64,000 bases of DNA, from assembly GCA_036927565.1 (NCBI GenBank), contig JAYESD010000001.1:291039560-291103559 (forward strand), written 5' to 3'. The translations under genes and the position numbers were made by a program. This document shows positions 32,521-43,241 of this stretch, one piece after another. Below the pieces are notes generated by a model. The model was given only the letters and a program-made list of their open reading frames with translations. It made no database searches and was not told the DNA's origin. Within the stretch, counting starts at the first letter, position 1. Every line of letters begins with the position of its first letter. Source of the DNA: Tuctoria greenei. Lineage: Eukaryota; Streptophyta; Magnoliopsida; Poales; Poaceae.

Positions 32521-33877
32521 TGTAAGGATCGAAACGCCCAAGAGGGGGGGGGGGTGAATTGGGCTTTCTTTCAAATTTTATTTTAAGACAATTAAAAGTT
32601 AACGACTAAAGCCCAATTCCCTATGCGGTTTATCTATGCAATCAACGTAAATATAAATTGCGGAATAAAGATTGCATAATGTAAAGAGGAGGGAGAGGAA
32701 TGCAAACGCTCAAAAGACACGGAGACACGGAGTTTATCCCGTGGTTCGGCAAGATCACAAGGATCTTCCTACATCCACGTTGTGGCACCCACCGAAGGGT
32801 TTTGCCACTCCCAAGTCACCGAGACAAGGGGATCTTCACTAATCTTCTCCGTTCGCCATCTCCGGCAAGGTGGAGCTCAAGCCTTGTACAATCCTTGATC
32901 TTCCGGGCTTCCACACACACCTTGGCAAGCTCCGGAAGGATCTCTTCAACCTCTCACTAGCCTAGAGACTCCAATCACAGAGAAAGGACGCACACAAGCT
33001 TTTCTCTAGCTAGATCTAGCCTATACAAATGATCTAATGGGTGTAGAAGTGTAAGCTCTTGGTCTTGAGTGCTCTTGGATGTGTTGTTAGCTTCTGAGTA
33101 TCAAGACTTGCCGTAATGACTGGCTTAGGGGGTATTTAAAGCCAACCTCCCCGAAATAGCCATTGGAAAAGTAGGCTGACAGAACTTTATTGTACACATC
33201 GGATGATCCGATGTCTCCCCCTTGGTTATCATCGGTCTAATTAAGATGGCTGATGTCATGGTGTCAGATATGACCGTTGTTAGACCGATGTAGCTTCATC
33301 TTCATCATCGGATGATCCGGTGGCTCTTCCTTCAGAATTATCTTGAACTTGAGGCTTACTGGAGTAATCAACCGATGTTCACACCTTTGTACATCGGATG
33401 ATCCGGTGCTTCACTTGGTCCAATGATGTTGCAAACTGTAATGATGGACCGATGTGACTGAGCCATGCATCGGATGATCCGGTGAGTGCTTTGCTCTTAG
33501 GTCTTCTTCTTCTGTTGACACAACTCGACCGATGTAGTCAACTCAGAAATCATCGGATAATCCGGTGTGTTCAACTTGTTGACTTCGAGTTGTTTTGAGT
33601 TGTTCTTGTGGAATTTGAACTTGTGACCTCTTTGCTTGTTTGAGATGTTGTTCTGATAGTCTTCAAGCATTGAGTGATGTCAAGTTAGAGCTTTCACTTC
33701 TTGTCTTCGTATGATTCGATTTGATCTCATTAGTTGATTTTATATGGGTCTCCAATGTCATTTTGATTTCATTTGATTGAGTGATTATTGGGACCTTGCA
33801 TTCACAAATTCATTAGTAAAATCGAATGATTGTCATTAATCACCGAAACCGTACCTCATGGGGCCTAGATGCTTTCA
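32521..33877 (-). repeat. SIRE-like 3' LTR (1357 bp)
   Basis: TGTAAGGATCG to TGCTTTCA on plus, paired with 43242-44594. A 10-G run sits at its left end. It contains five near-palindromic 17-mers (see the array entry). Confidence 0.95.
33197..33567. repeat. Array of near-palindromic 17-mers in the SIRE LTR
   Basis: CATCGGATGATCCGGTG or one-to-two-base variants start at 33197, 33306, 33392, 33468 and 33551. Half-sites ACCGATGT lie between them. The 5' LTR has the same set beginning at 43911. A related set is internal (36858-37205). Confidence 0.93.
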
Positions 33878-33895
33878 ATCTCCCCCTTTTTGGTG
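33878..33895 (-). other. Polypurine tract of the SIRE-like element
   Basis: On minus, AAAAAGGGGGAGAT abuts the 3' LTR, the expected place for plus-strand priming. Confidence 0.85.
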
Positions 33896-34227
33896 ATTGA
33901 TGACAACACAATATTTTAAAGTGCAATAGTAATGAATTTGATGGTACAATACTCAAAATAGATATGCAATGAATACAAGATAGGACACAGTGACCTTGTA
34001 GAAATCAAATGAAGTGGCGTGAAAAACTTAATCGATTAATACCATAAGCAAATGACACAAATAGAAAGGTGCTTAATTAATATTACAAAAAGTACTCAAG
34101 CACACAAAAATTACATAAGAAATAGATAGAAATAAAAACTCCCCCTGAGACTAGGAAACTACTCCCCCTGACTCCTCTACCTCTTCTCCCCCTTTGGCAT
34201 CAAGACACCAAAAAGGGATCAGAGAGC

Positions 34228-36436
34228 CTACTGACCCTGAGAGCTAGGCGCGATGACGAACTGGTCACCGTCGCTGTCGTCGGAGCTGGAATCGCCGATC
34301 GCAGGAGCTGGAGCGGAGGGAGCTGGGGGAACCGCTGTCGGTGCTGGAGAGGAGGTAGCAGGTACAGGAGGCGCCGGTGGAGCTGGAGCTGGAGGAAGCG
34401 GAGCACCGACCACAGATGCCGGCATCTGCTGGAACAGAGTCGTCGCCGGCAGAGGAGAGTGGATCGGTGCGCTGGGTGCCAGAAGAGGTGACATGCTGAT
34501 AGAAGGAATCGGAGAAGCAGGCACCTGAGTCGCACCTGGAGCCAGTCCCAGTCCAGGCTGCTGTGGAGGAAGGGCAATCCCGGTCTGAGTGTATAGGTTG
34601 GTGATCAACCCTAGGATCCCCATCATAGCCTGCTGAGTCTGCTGCTGCTGGTCGAGGGTACGGCGGTGCATCTGATCAACAAGATTCGTGAACCGGTCCG
34701 TATCCTCTCGCCTCTGTCGGGCGATCTCCAGCTGAAGCTCCTGCTGCTGCCTCTGAAGCTGTGCCAGGTGAGCAGCCTGCTCTGCCCTGTCCTGCTCAGC
34801 CGCGAGCCTGGCGCTGCTGCTCTATCATCTGCTGAAGAAGTGTTGACAGCTCTGACGGCTGTGACACCTGCGCCTCGGACACAGGAGGTGGTGTTGGTGG
34901 TGGAGCAGCTGAACCTCCTGCCTCTGCATCGTGCTGCCTCGGTGAAGGAGGAGGAGGAGGAAATTACTCCTCGACACTCTCGTCTGTGTCGCTCTCGGAC
35001 CAGACGTGCTGCAGGTCTCCTCCCTGAGCCTCTGCCTCAGCAAGATGCTCATCCTCTTTCTCCAAGTCCGACCAGTCTTCCTCAGACAGCATCGCCCTGA
35101 CCTGACGCTCAACAGGGCGGCCAAGGCGGCGGTCCCCTGGAGCTGGAGCTCGGTAGTGTCCGAACCGTGACACACTCTCGTCACAGAGACGGTCGTGCGC
35201 GGCGGACCCCTCGAGAACCATTATGGTAAGCAGGTAGCTGATCCAGTGCCCATAGACAAGCTGCCTCATCATGCCCACACCGTCTGTGATCACATCCTCC
35301 ATCTCGCAAATGATGACATCCACTATGTCAAAGTCCATCCCGTTCATGATGTAGAACAGGATCGTCTGTTGGAGGCTAGTGAATCCCTCAATATAGCCGG
35401 ACCTCGGCAAAAGCGTGCGGCGCAAGGTGAGGTGCACTATGCGCGCAGCTGGGGTCAACAAAGCCGGCACCCTCGGCTGGTCTGGAGAGAACGTAGGTCC
35501 AAACAATGATCTAATCTCCTCCAGAGCAGGAGCCACTCCTCCAGTGAGCGGCCTCCTTGGCGGATCTGCCTGTCCATAGACCTTCTCATGTATGCAGGTG
35601 TCGTGTAGGTCAACTCCAAGCAACTGTCCCAGCGTCTGCCTCGTCAGGTGGTAGTGCTGACCCATGAACATGAAGTCAATGGATCTTCTGCCCTCCGAGA
35701 CATAAAGGGTGGCATAGAAGACGCGGACCCAATCTTCCACATAGGCACTCCGCTCATATGCCATCAACTCCACCAAGCCTCGGTATCTCTCAAAGTACGG
35801 ACGGATCTCCGTCTCTGCTGCCAAAGCTAGCTGTCCCCAATCCAGATAATTGTGTTGGAACAGCTTGTGGCCTCGGCGTCTGTAAGTCTCATAGAGAGTC
35901 GCCTACGTGACAGTCCAGAAGCGACTATCCACCAAAGCTTCCCGGGGCTGCGGGTTCCACTCCTCCAGTAGCACATTCCATCTGAGCTTCCGAAGCTACT
36001 TTGCCTTCAGCTTCCTGTAGTCCGTGAGACGGACTCCCTCACCGACATGGATTTCCGTGTCCATCTGGTAGATGGCCCTCTCGGCCTCCCTGTCCTCACG
36101 GCGGTCGGCTGCCATCGGTCTCGGACGTGGAACTGCAGGGGAGTGTCCCCCACGGGTCCGGGCTGAGCGCCGGCGGACGAGAGGCTCAACGGGCTCCTCT
36201 TCGGCTTCAGAGTCGTCGATCACGGGAGGCTGCCTGGAACGAGCCTCGTGGATCCTTAGGGACCCTCCTCGGCCACGCTCACGCTCCTCGGCGGCACGAG
36301 CGGCCATCAATGCCTTCTTCTCCTCTTTGGACAACTTTTGCTTCTTCGCGGCGGGCTCCGCGATGGCCTTGCCCTTGTTCTTCTTGTCACAAGCCATTGC
36401 AATTGCCGAGGTGAGCTTTGACGGGGTCGAGCGCAC
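34228..36436 (-). pseudogene. SIRE-like third ORF (env-position, putative plant transposon protein domain)
   Basis: From ATG 36436 a frame runs leftward as a Lys/Glu-rich N-terminus with K-K-N-K-G-K and A-K-K-Q-K (a likely nuclear signal), stops at 35996, and continues in the same frame as a globular domain (about 35950-35200) with Y-R-G-L-V-E-L-M, F-M-F-M-G-Q-H-Y-x-L-T and L-G-Q-L-L-G-V. An acidic tail ends at 34964. After a frame change come Gln-rich helix-forming sequence and a Pro/Ala-rich C-terminus ending at 34228. The globular part resembles the putative plant transposon protein domain (Transposase_32). No signal peptide or convincing membrane helix is seen. Stops and a frameshift make it a pseudogene. 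Function unknown. Confidence 0.72.
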
Positions 36437-36857
36437 TGGGAAACGACGAAAGTGCCGCGGTCGAAACCCTAGCGGCGATGGAGCTTGGGAGGCACCACGG
36501 AGATGTCACCGGGGGGGGGGGGGGCTGCTGTGGTGCCGGGGTGGAGCAGAGGCGGTGCTTGGATGCGGTGGTGAGTGGTGGAGACGGCGGTGCGGCGAGC
36601 GGCGCGAAGGTGGAGGCGGTAGCGTGGGTGTGCGGTGCTGTGAGTGGCGGTGGCGCTGGGCGGCGACACTGTGGGCGGCAGCGGCGGCGGCCGGATGTCG
36701 GCGGCGGCGGCGAGAGGGAGAGGCGGTGGCGCGCGGTCGGTGGACGGCGTGATCGGCGGCGGCGAGGGCATGGGAGAGCAAAGCGTCGGGGAGAGAGAAA
36801 CGGGCCGGCAGCGCACGGGTTTAAGTAGTGGGTCCCAAACCCTAGCCGTTATTTTAA

Positions 36858-37205
36858 CACCGGATGGACCGATGTTAGGTGAAATGAACATCGGTCGAAT
36901 GCCACAGTAAGGATATTCAAAAATTGCTGTTGACATCGGATGGACCGACGTTTAGGGTTTGTATCATCGGTCGAATGGCACAGTAAGGGTGTTCAAAAGA
37001 AGGGTGTTGACACCGGATGGTCCGACATTGGAGGAAGTAACATCGGTGGAATCGGCCACAACTCCACAATTGAGAACACCGGATGGACCGATGTTTTTCA
37101 GAAAGAACGCGTCGGATCATTTGAGTTCTTGACTGAACTGGCCCTTGAGGTTTGAACACCTATTGATCCGATGAGGGATTGACCTAGGCATCGGATAATC
37201 CGATG
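36858..37205. repeat. Internal copy of the SIRE LTR palindrome array upstream of the third ORF
   Basis: CACCGGATGGACCGATG-like 17-mers start at 36858, 36934, 37011, 37077 and 37189, spaced 66-112 bp, with half-sites CATCGGT between. They lie 420-770 bp upstream of the third-ORF start on minus and use the same 17-mer as the LTRs. Confidence 0.88.
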
Positions 37206-37785
37206 ATAACAGAACAAAAACATCCCATATATGTCCTTTGACCAAACAACCAAGCAAAGAGAAACACATGTCTTAGGACTTTCTGGGCAACCCCTTTCCC
37301 CTCAAAGAAACTAATATGCCAATGACTTGGCTAGTCCTTAAAGCAAATTGAACAACGAGAAAAACATGGGAGGAAAATATCCAAATAAAATGTAAGGCCC
37401 ATGCTTTGTGAGGTAGAGTATGAAGACTACTATCTCAATAGAGCATGTTCCTCTAGGCATTAACGCACCTAACATTTTGTTATTTCCACCTTATATGAGT
37501 TGAGATATTGCATTTCAAACAAGTCTCTTTCTCATGAGGTGGGTTCCCCTTTGTGACAATCTACCGTATGCAATGTCAAACATTTTATAATGCAAGAAAT
37601 TGTAAATCTATATGGCAGGCATCATGCAAGACATAAAGTAAATCTATCTTGCCAAGTTTGAACCTTTCAAAGGCTTCTTCAGGGAGAGCTAAGCCTTGGG
37701 AAAACTAAAAGAACCACCATCCCAAGCTAACCTTTGCTCACCCCTATCCTTTGAGAGTTAGGCAAGACCTATATGATATGCATTC
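37206..37785. other. SIRE spacer between pol and the palindrome array
   Basis: AT-rich sequence following the pol stop on minus. No gene or structure seen. Confidence 0.6.
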
Positions 37786-40700
37786 TTACATGACGTTTGT
37801 TGCATCTAGCACATTTAATTCACTTATTAGCCTAGAAAAAGTTTTCTCATCAAGTGGTTTAGTGAAGATATCCGCCAATTGTTCTTCGGACCTAACACCT
37901 CTCAAAGAGATGTCTCCCTTAGCTTCATGGTCTCTTAAGAAATGATGGTGAATATCAATGTGCTTAGTGCGGGAGTGTTGAACGGGGTTTTTAGCTATCT
38001 TAACTGCACTTTCATTGTCACAAAGGAGAGGCACACAACCAAGTTTAATACCAAAGTCCAAAAGGGTTTGTTTCATTTAAAGAATTTGGGCACAACATGC
38101 ACCGGCCGCAATGTATTCCGCTTCCGCCGTGGACAAAGCGACGGAATTTTGCTTCTTGCTAGACCAAGAGACTAGGGAACGCCCAAGCAAGTGGCACCCA
38201 CCGGAGGTACTCTTGCGATCCACACGGCATCTGGCAAAGTCCGAATCCGAGTATCCCAAGAGGTGGAAGGTTGTACCTTTAGGGTACCACAAGCCCATAC
38301 TAGGGGTATGCTTAAGATACCTAAGTATCCTAAAGACCGCCTTCTTATGCGATTCTTTAGGTGCCGCTTGAAAGCGAGCACATAAGCATACACTAAACAT
38401 TATATCGGGCCTAGATGCGGTAAGATAAAGCAATGAACCAATCATAGAACGGTAGTGAGATTGGTCAATAGGTTTACCGTCCTTATCCGCGTCGAGATGG
38501 CAATTTGTTGCCATTGGAGTGCTTCTTGAGCTACAATCTCCCATCTCAAATTTCTTCAAGAGGTCCTTGGTGTATTTCTCTTGATAGACGAAAGTTCCCT
38601 CTTGAAGTTGCTTGATTTGGAATCCAAGGAAGAAGTTGAGCTCTCCAATCATTGACATCTCGAATTCCCTAGACATCATTTTGCCAAACTCATGGCTAAA
38701 AGATTCGTTAGTTGAACCAAAAATAATATCATCAACATAAATTTGACAAATGAACAAATCTCCGTTGATGTCTTTGGTGAAGAGTGTGGTGTCCACCCTC
38801 CCGATCTTAAATCCTTGCATGATGAGGAAGTCCCGTAGTCGTTCATACCACGCCCTAGGTGCTTGCTTGAGCCCGTAGAGCGCCTTGTGCAACCTATACA
38901 CATGGTTAGGATTCCTCGGATCTTCAAACCCGGGAGGTTGTTCAACATAGACAAGCTCGTTAATGTAGCCATTAAGAAAGGCACTTTTCACATCCATTTG
39001 ATAAAATCTAATACTATGATGTGAAGCAAAGGCAAGAAGTATACGGATGGCTTCTAGCCGGGCGACCGGGGCAAACGTCTCCCCAAAATCTAGTCCTTCA
39101 ACTTGCGAGAACCCTTTGGCCACAAGTCTTGCCTTGTTGCGGACCACAACGCCATTCTCATCTTGTTTGTTGCGGTACACCCACTTTGTTCCGATGACGT
39201 TCTTGTCCTTAAGTCGCTCCTCCAACACCCAAACTTCATTGCGGATGAAGTTGTTGAGTTCTTCTTGCATGGCCATCACCCAATTTGGGTCTTGGAGCGC
39301 TTCCTCAATGTGAGTGGGTTCTACACACGAAACAAAAAAGTAGTGCTCACAAAACGAAGCAACGTGGCGAGAACGTGTACTTACACCCCTTGACGGACTT
39401 CCAATGATTTGGTCCATTGGATGCGCCTTGGATATGCGTCCATGCCTCATAAGCGGTTGTGAGGCACTTGGCGAAGGTGATGCGTGTTGTTCCTCTTGTG
39501 GTTGGACTTGATCATGGACTTCTTCTTCTTCTTGATGTTGTTGTGCTTGTGAGTCTTGAGTTGGCAATGGATCATTCTTCTCTTCTTCGTCACCTTAAGG
39601 CGCCATAGAGGTGTTGTTGTTGGAATTTGAAGCTCCCCCTTGATCATGGCCCTCTTCAACTTCTGGCTTGATGTCTCCAATGGTCATGTTCTTCATGGCT
39701 TCTCGTAGAGGTTCATCATCTATTTCATCATGATCAAAACTCTCCTCTTGGGAGCCATTAGATTCATCAAACTCAACATCACAACTTTCTTCAACTAAAC
39801 CGGAGGTTTGGTTGAATACTCGTTATGCTTTTGAGTTTGATGCATAACCAAGAAATATACCAACATCACATCTTCTTTCAAACTTACCGAGCCTTTTCTT
39901 GCGGTAGATATAGCACTTGCATCCAAAGACTCGAAAGTAGGAGATGTTGGGCTTTCTCCCAATGAGAAGCTCGTACGGGGTCTTTTGAAGTACTCGATGT
40001 AGGTAGACCCTATTTGCGGCATGGCACGCCGTGTTGATTGCTTCGGCCCAAAACTTCTCCGACGTGCCATAGTCATCAAGCATTGCTCTTGCAAGAGTGA
40101 TGAGTGTTTTGTTTTTCCTTTCAACAACACCGTTTTGTTGGGGGGTGTATGTGGCCGAAAATTCATGCTTCACGCCTTCATGGTCACACCATTCCCCAAT
40201 GTTGTAGTTCTTGAATTCGGTGCCGTTGTCGCTCCGGACCTTGATAATGGGAAGTTGGAATTCCCTTTGAGCGCGGTTGGCAAAGGTCTTGAACACTTCC
40301 GGAGTTTCACTCTTGTCACCTAAAAATAGAGTCCAAGCATAGCGAGAATAGTCATCAACAATAACGAGACAATAGAGGTTACCGCCAAGGCTTTGATATG
40401 TGGACAGTCCGAAGAGGTCCATGTGAAGTAGTTCAAGTGGCTTGGAGGTTGACACCATTGTCTTCATTGGGTGGTGTGAAGCAACTTGCTTCCCGGCTTA
40501 ACAAGCGCTACAAAGCTTGTTCTTCTCAAATGTGACATCCTTCACACCGGTTACCATCCCAAGCTTGAATGACTTCTTGAGTTTGCTCATTCCAATGTGC
40601 GCTATGCGTCGGTGCCATAGCCATCCCAAGATTGTCTTAGTGAAAAGACAAGTGGTCAAGCTAGCATTCTTGTTGGCGAAGTCCACTAGGTAGAGATGTC

Positions 40701-41040
40701 CATGCCGGAATCCTTTGAAGACTATGTCTTGGCTAGTTTCACTACTCACAACAACATCATTCTTGCTAAATGTGCACGTTAGTCCAAGATCACATAGTTG
40801 TGCAATAGAAAGTAAATTAAAGCTAAGTGACTTAACGTACAAGACATTTGAAATGGACAAGTCATTTGAAATAGCAATTTTACCTAACCCAATTACCTTT
40901 CCCTTAGAGTTATCACCAAAGGTGACTTGTTCATGATTGCCGGGGTTTTCTATGGTGGTGAACATACCATCATTGCTGGTCATATGTTGAGTGCACCCGC
41001 TATCGAGTACCCAATGCTTTCCTCCGGCTTTGTAGTTCAC
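37786..41040 (-). pseudogene. SIRE-like pol: protease, integrase, RT, RNase H
   Basis: One reading frame of about 1,084 codons has only four stops (40498-40500, 39823-39825, near 39595 and 38077-38079). Domains in order: Copia protease with W-V-L-D-S-G-C-T-Q-H-M (41010-40975); integrase zinc region H-R-R-I-A-H and C-S-A-C (about 40620-40500); integrase core with D-L-F-G, S-D-N-G-T-E-F and N-G-V-V-E-R-K-N (40410-40115), the D-D-E triad intact; RT with K-A-R-L-V-A-K-G-F-S-Q, K-S-A-F-L-N-G and the catalytic Y-V-D-D-I (about 39140-38725); and RNase H with S-T-A-E-A-E-Y (about 38130-38105) and I-D-I-H-H-H-F. The enzyme set copies and integrates the element. Stops at 40498 and near 39595 are explained by CAA to TAA. 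Confidence 0.93.
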
Positions 41041-41054
41041 CTACACACATGAAT

Positions 41055-43181
41055 TCAATTTTTGGCTTTAGGAACCCAAGCCAACTTAGGTCCTTGTATG
41101 TGTGATACAAGTGTTTTTGGGACCCAAAGTTGCTTGGGGAGCTTTCCCTTCATGCCCTTCATGTCTTTGACAATGAACCTAGCCTTCACCTTGCCTTGTA
41201 CTTTACTCAAGAGATAATAATGATCATTGAAAGTAGATTTATAGTTAGTAGGCAATTTAGGAGAAGGTCGGTTAGGAAGAGGACAGTCCCTTGTGTGGTG
41301 ACCGGTGACCTCACAATGTTGGCAATAAGAACCAACTTCCTTGATGAAGCTTGTTCTTAGCTCCGGTGAGGGCACCTTTCCTTTGTTAGGCACCGGAAAG
41401 GATCCAAGTCCTCTCTTGTTGAAGGCCTTAGCTTGTTGGAAGAGAATTTCCTTGTGCTTGACTTCTCCTTTTGAACGTCTAACCACACTAGTGCGGAGAC
41501 TCTCAATTTCTTCCAACAAGTCCTTCTCCCTAGCATTATCTTTCATAGGCAAAGACTTGTGCAAAGCATTAGTGGCATGAGAAGTAATGGATATCTTATC
41601 ATTAAGAGTTTGCTTCTTCATATTTTTCAATTCTTGATCAAGCATGTCATGAGCAAGGTTAAGTGTTTGATGTTCTTGTATTAACTTGTTGTGCTCTTCC
41701 AAGAGTGTTTGGTGTGCTAAGTCAAGTTCATGATTATCTATCTTAATTTTAGCATTTTCTTCCTCAATTTGCTTGACATGGGATTTGAGCGTGTCATGCT
41801 CTTTAAGTATGCTTTCATACTTGTCAATCAAATCAAGGTTAGTACTCTCAAGTTTAGCACGAGTTTCTTCAAGCACTTTAACCCTACTCTTTTCTCTCTT
41901 AATGATAGCATGATATTCATTTATCAAAGAAGTTAAATCATCGGGGGAAAGCTCATCATCACTAGAGTCATCACATACCTTGGTGTTACCTTTCGCCATG
42001 AGGCACATGGGCGGTGGATGAAGAGGTGCATCATCATTGTTGGCGATGGCAAGGCCGGCCAAGCTTTCTTCTTCCTCTTCACTCTCTTCATCACTTGTTT
42101 CTTCATCGGTGACCCATTCATTTGCCTCACACATGAACACCTTTTGTGGGCCATTTCTCTTCTTTGGGAAGAGTCTTGCCTTCTTGCCCTTGTCTTGTTT
42201 CTTCTTCCCAAAGGCTCTTGGTTTGGGTTTGACCTCTTCTTCATCATCATCACTTTCTTCAAGCTTGCGTTGCTTGCCCTTGTAGTTCTCTCTCCTTTTG
42301 TCCGGTTTTGGACAATCATAGGAGATGTGGCCTTGATCACCACAATTGTAGCAAGTCTTGCGATCGTCTCTCCTTGGTAGGAACGCTTTCTTCTTGGGAT
42401 CAAAGGTGTATCCCTTCTTGGTGATCTTGGAGTTCAAGCGTGAGAACTTTCTCATCATCAAGGCAAGCTCATCATCATTATCTTCACTTGATGCTTGCTC
42501 TTCTTCACTTGAGCTAGGCTCAACCACCTTCTTCTTCTTGAAGCTCGTTTTCTTGGTGGAGGCCTTTAGAGCAATAGTTTTTGATGATGATTGCTCCATC
42601 ATCCCAAGTACACTCATCTCATGAGCGTGTATTTCTCCAATGAGCTCTGAAACTTCAATGTGGTCAAGTGACTCTTTTTGGAGCATGGATTTGATGATGT
42701 TGTACTTTGGCTTGGGAAGGAGCATGAGGATCTTACGGTTGATGAGTCCCTTGCCAAGAGACGCAATGTCAAGAGCATTAATCTCCTCAATAAGAACATT
42801 TAAGTGTGAAAACATTTCATTAACATTTTCATGAGGAAGCATCTTAAATTCATCATATTTTGCTTTAAGCATGTGATATTTAAGTTCCTTTACACGAGAT
42901 GAACCCTCATGGATTTCTATCAAGCAAGCCCAAATTTCACAAGACTTTTCCTTACTAGCAATTCTAGAAAAGACATCTTTACTTATGCATTCATAGATTG
43001 CATTCCTAGCCTTAGCATCCCATTTAATTTGATCACCAACATAATTATGTTCTCCAAACCCCGCATGAGTCGCTTCCCATACTTCGGGAGCAATAGCCTC
43101 TAGGTAAGCGCACATGCATGCTTTCCAATAGGCAAAGTTCTTGCCCTTGAAGATAGGAACCGAACCCCCAACCTTGGCCAT
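41055..43181 (-). CDS. SIRE-like gag, 708 aa, open
   Basis: A full-length open frame begins M-A-K-V-G-G-S-V-P-I-F 47 bp after the primer site. Residues about 10-190 are the Copia gag (UBN2-like) region with W-K-A-C-M and Y-H-M-L-K-A-K-Y. A CCHC zinc knuckle C-Y-N-C-G-D-Q-G-H-I-S-Y-D-C lies at 277-290, acidic and Lys-rich segments follow, then a long coiled coil (about 420-560) rich in E-H-D-x-L and H-x-x-L repeats, and a second knuckle C-Q-H-C-E-V-T-G-H-H-T-R-D-C at 620-633. It would form particles and package element RNA. It stops at a TGA 14 bp before the pol frame, which is in another frame, so pol expression would need frameshifting or the junction is damaged. Confidence 0.92.
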   Translation of the reverse strand: MAKVGGSVPIFKGKNFAYWKACMCAYLEAIAPEVWEATHAGFGEHNYVGDQIKWDAKARNAIYECISKDVFSRIASKEKSCEIWACLIEIHEGSSRVKELKYHMLKAKYDEFKMLPHENVNEMFSHLNVLIEEINALDIASLGKGLINRKILMLLPKPKYNIIKSMLQKESLDHIEVSELIGEIHAHEMSVLGMMEQSSSKTIALKASTKKTSFKKKKVVEPSSSEEEQASSEDNDDELALMMRKFSRLNSKITKKGYTFDPKKKAFLPRRDDRKTCYNCGDQGHISYDCPKPDKRRENYKGKQRKLEESDDDEEEVKPKPRAFGKKKQDKGKKARLFPKKRNGPQKVFMCEANEWVTDEETSDEESEEEEESLAGLAIANNDDAPLHPPPMCLMAKGNTKVCDDSSDDELSPDDLTSLINEYHAIIKREKSRVKVLEETRAKLESTNLDLIDKYESILKEHDTLKSHVKQIEEENAKIKIDNHELDLAHQTLLEEHNKLIQEHQTLNLAHDMLDQELKNMKKQTLNDKISITSHATNALHKSLPMKDNAREKDLLEEIESLRTSVVRRSKGEVKHKEILFQQAKAFNKRGLGSFPVPNKGKVPSPELRTSFIKEVGSYCQHCEVTGHHTRDCPLPNRPSPKLPTNYKSTFNDHYYLLSKVQGKVKARFIVKDMKGMKGKLPKQLWVPKTLVSHIQGPKLAWVPKAKN

Positions 43182-43227
43182 TTTCGCTCTCTAGCGGTGA
43201 AGCTAGAATGATCCTATGAGCAACCTT

Positions 43228-43239
43228 GCTCTGATACCA
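43228..43239 (-). other. Primer binding site, initiator tRNA-Met type
   Basis: TGGTATCAGAGC on minus, 2 bp inside from the 5' LTR, is the standard Copia primer site complementary to initiator tRNA-Met. Confidence 0.95.
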
Positions 43240-43241
43240 AT

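Noticed and set aside
33197..33567. Regularly spaced near-identical palindromes resembling a CRISPR array
   Set aside because: Spacers are uneven (76-109 bp) and belong to the LTR sequence, which occurs in both LTRs of a plant Copia element; there are no cas genes and the genome is eukaryotic.
34200..34577. 125-codon Leu-rich minus-strand frame resembling a membrane protein
   Set aside because: It overlaps the Pro/Ala-rich third-ORF C-terminus in another frame; Leu richness comes from CTG/CTC-rich codons of the real frame.
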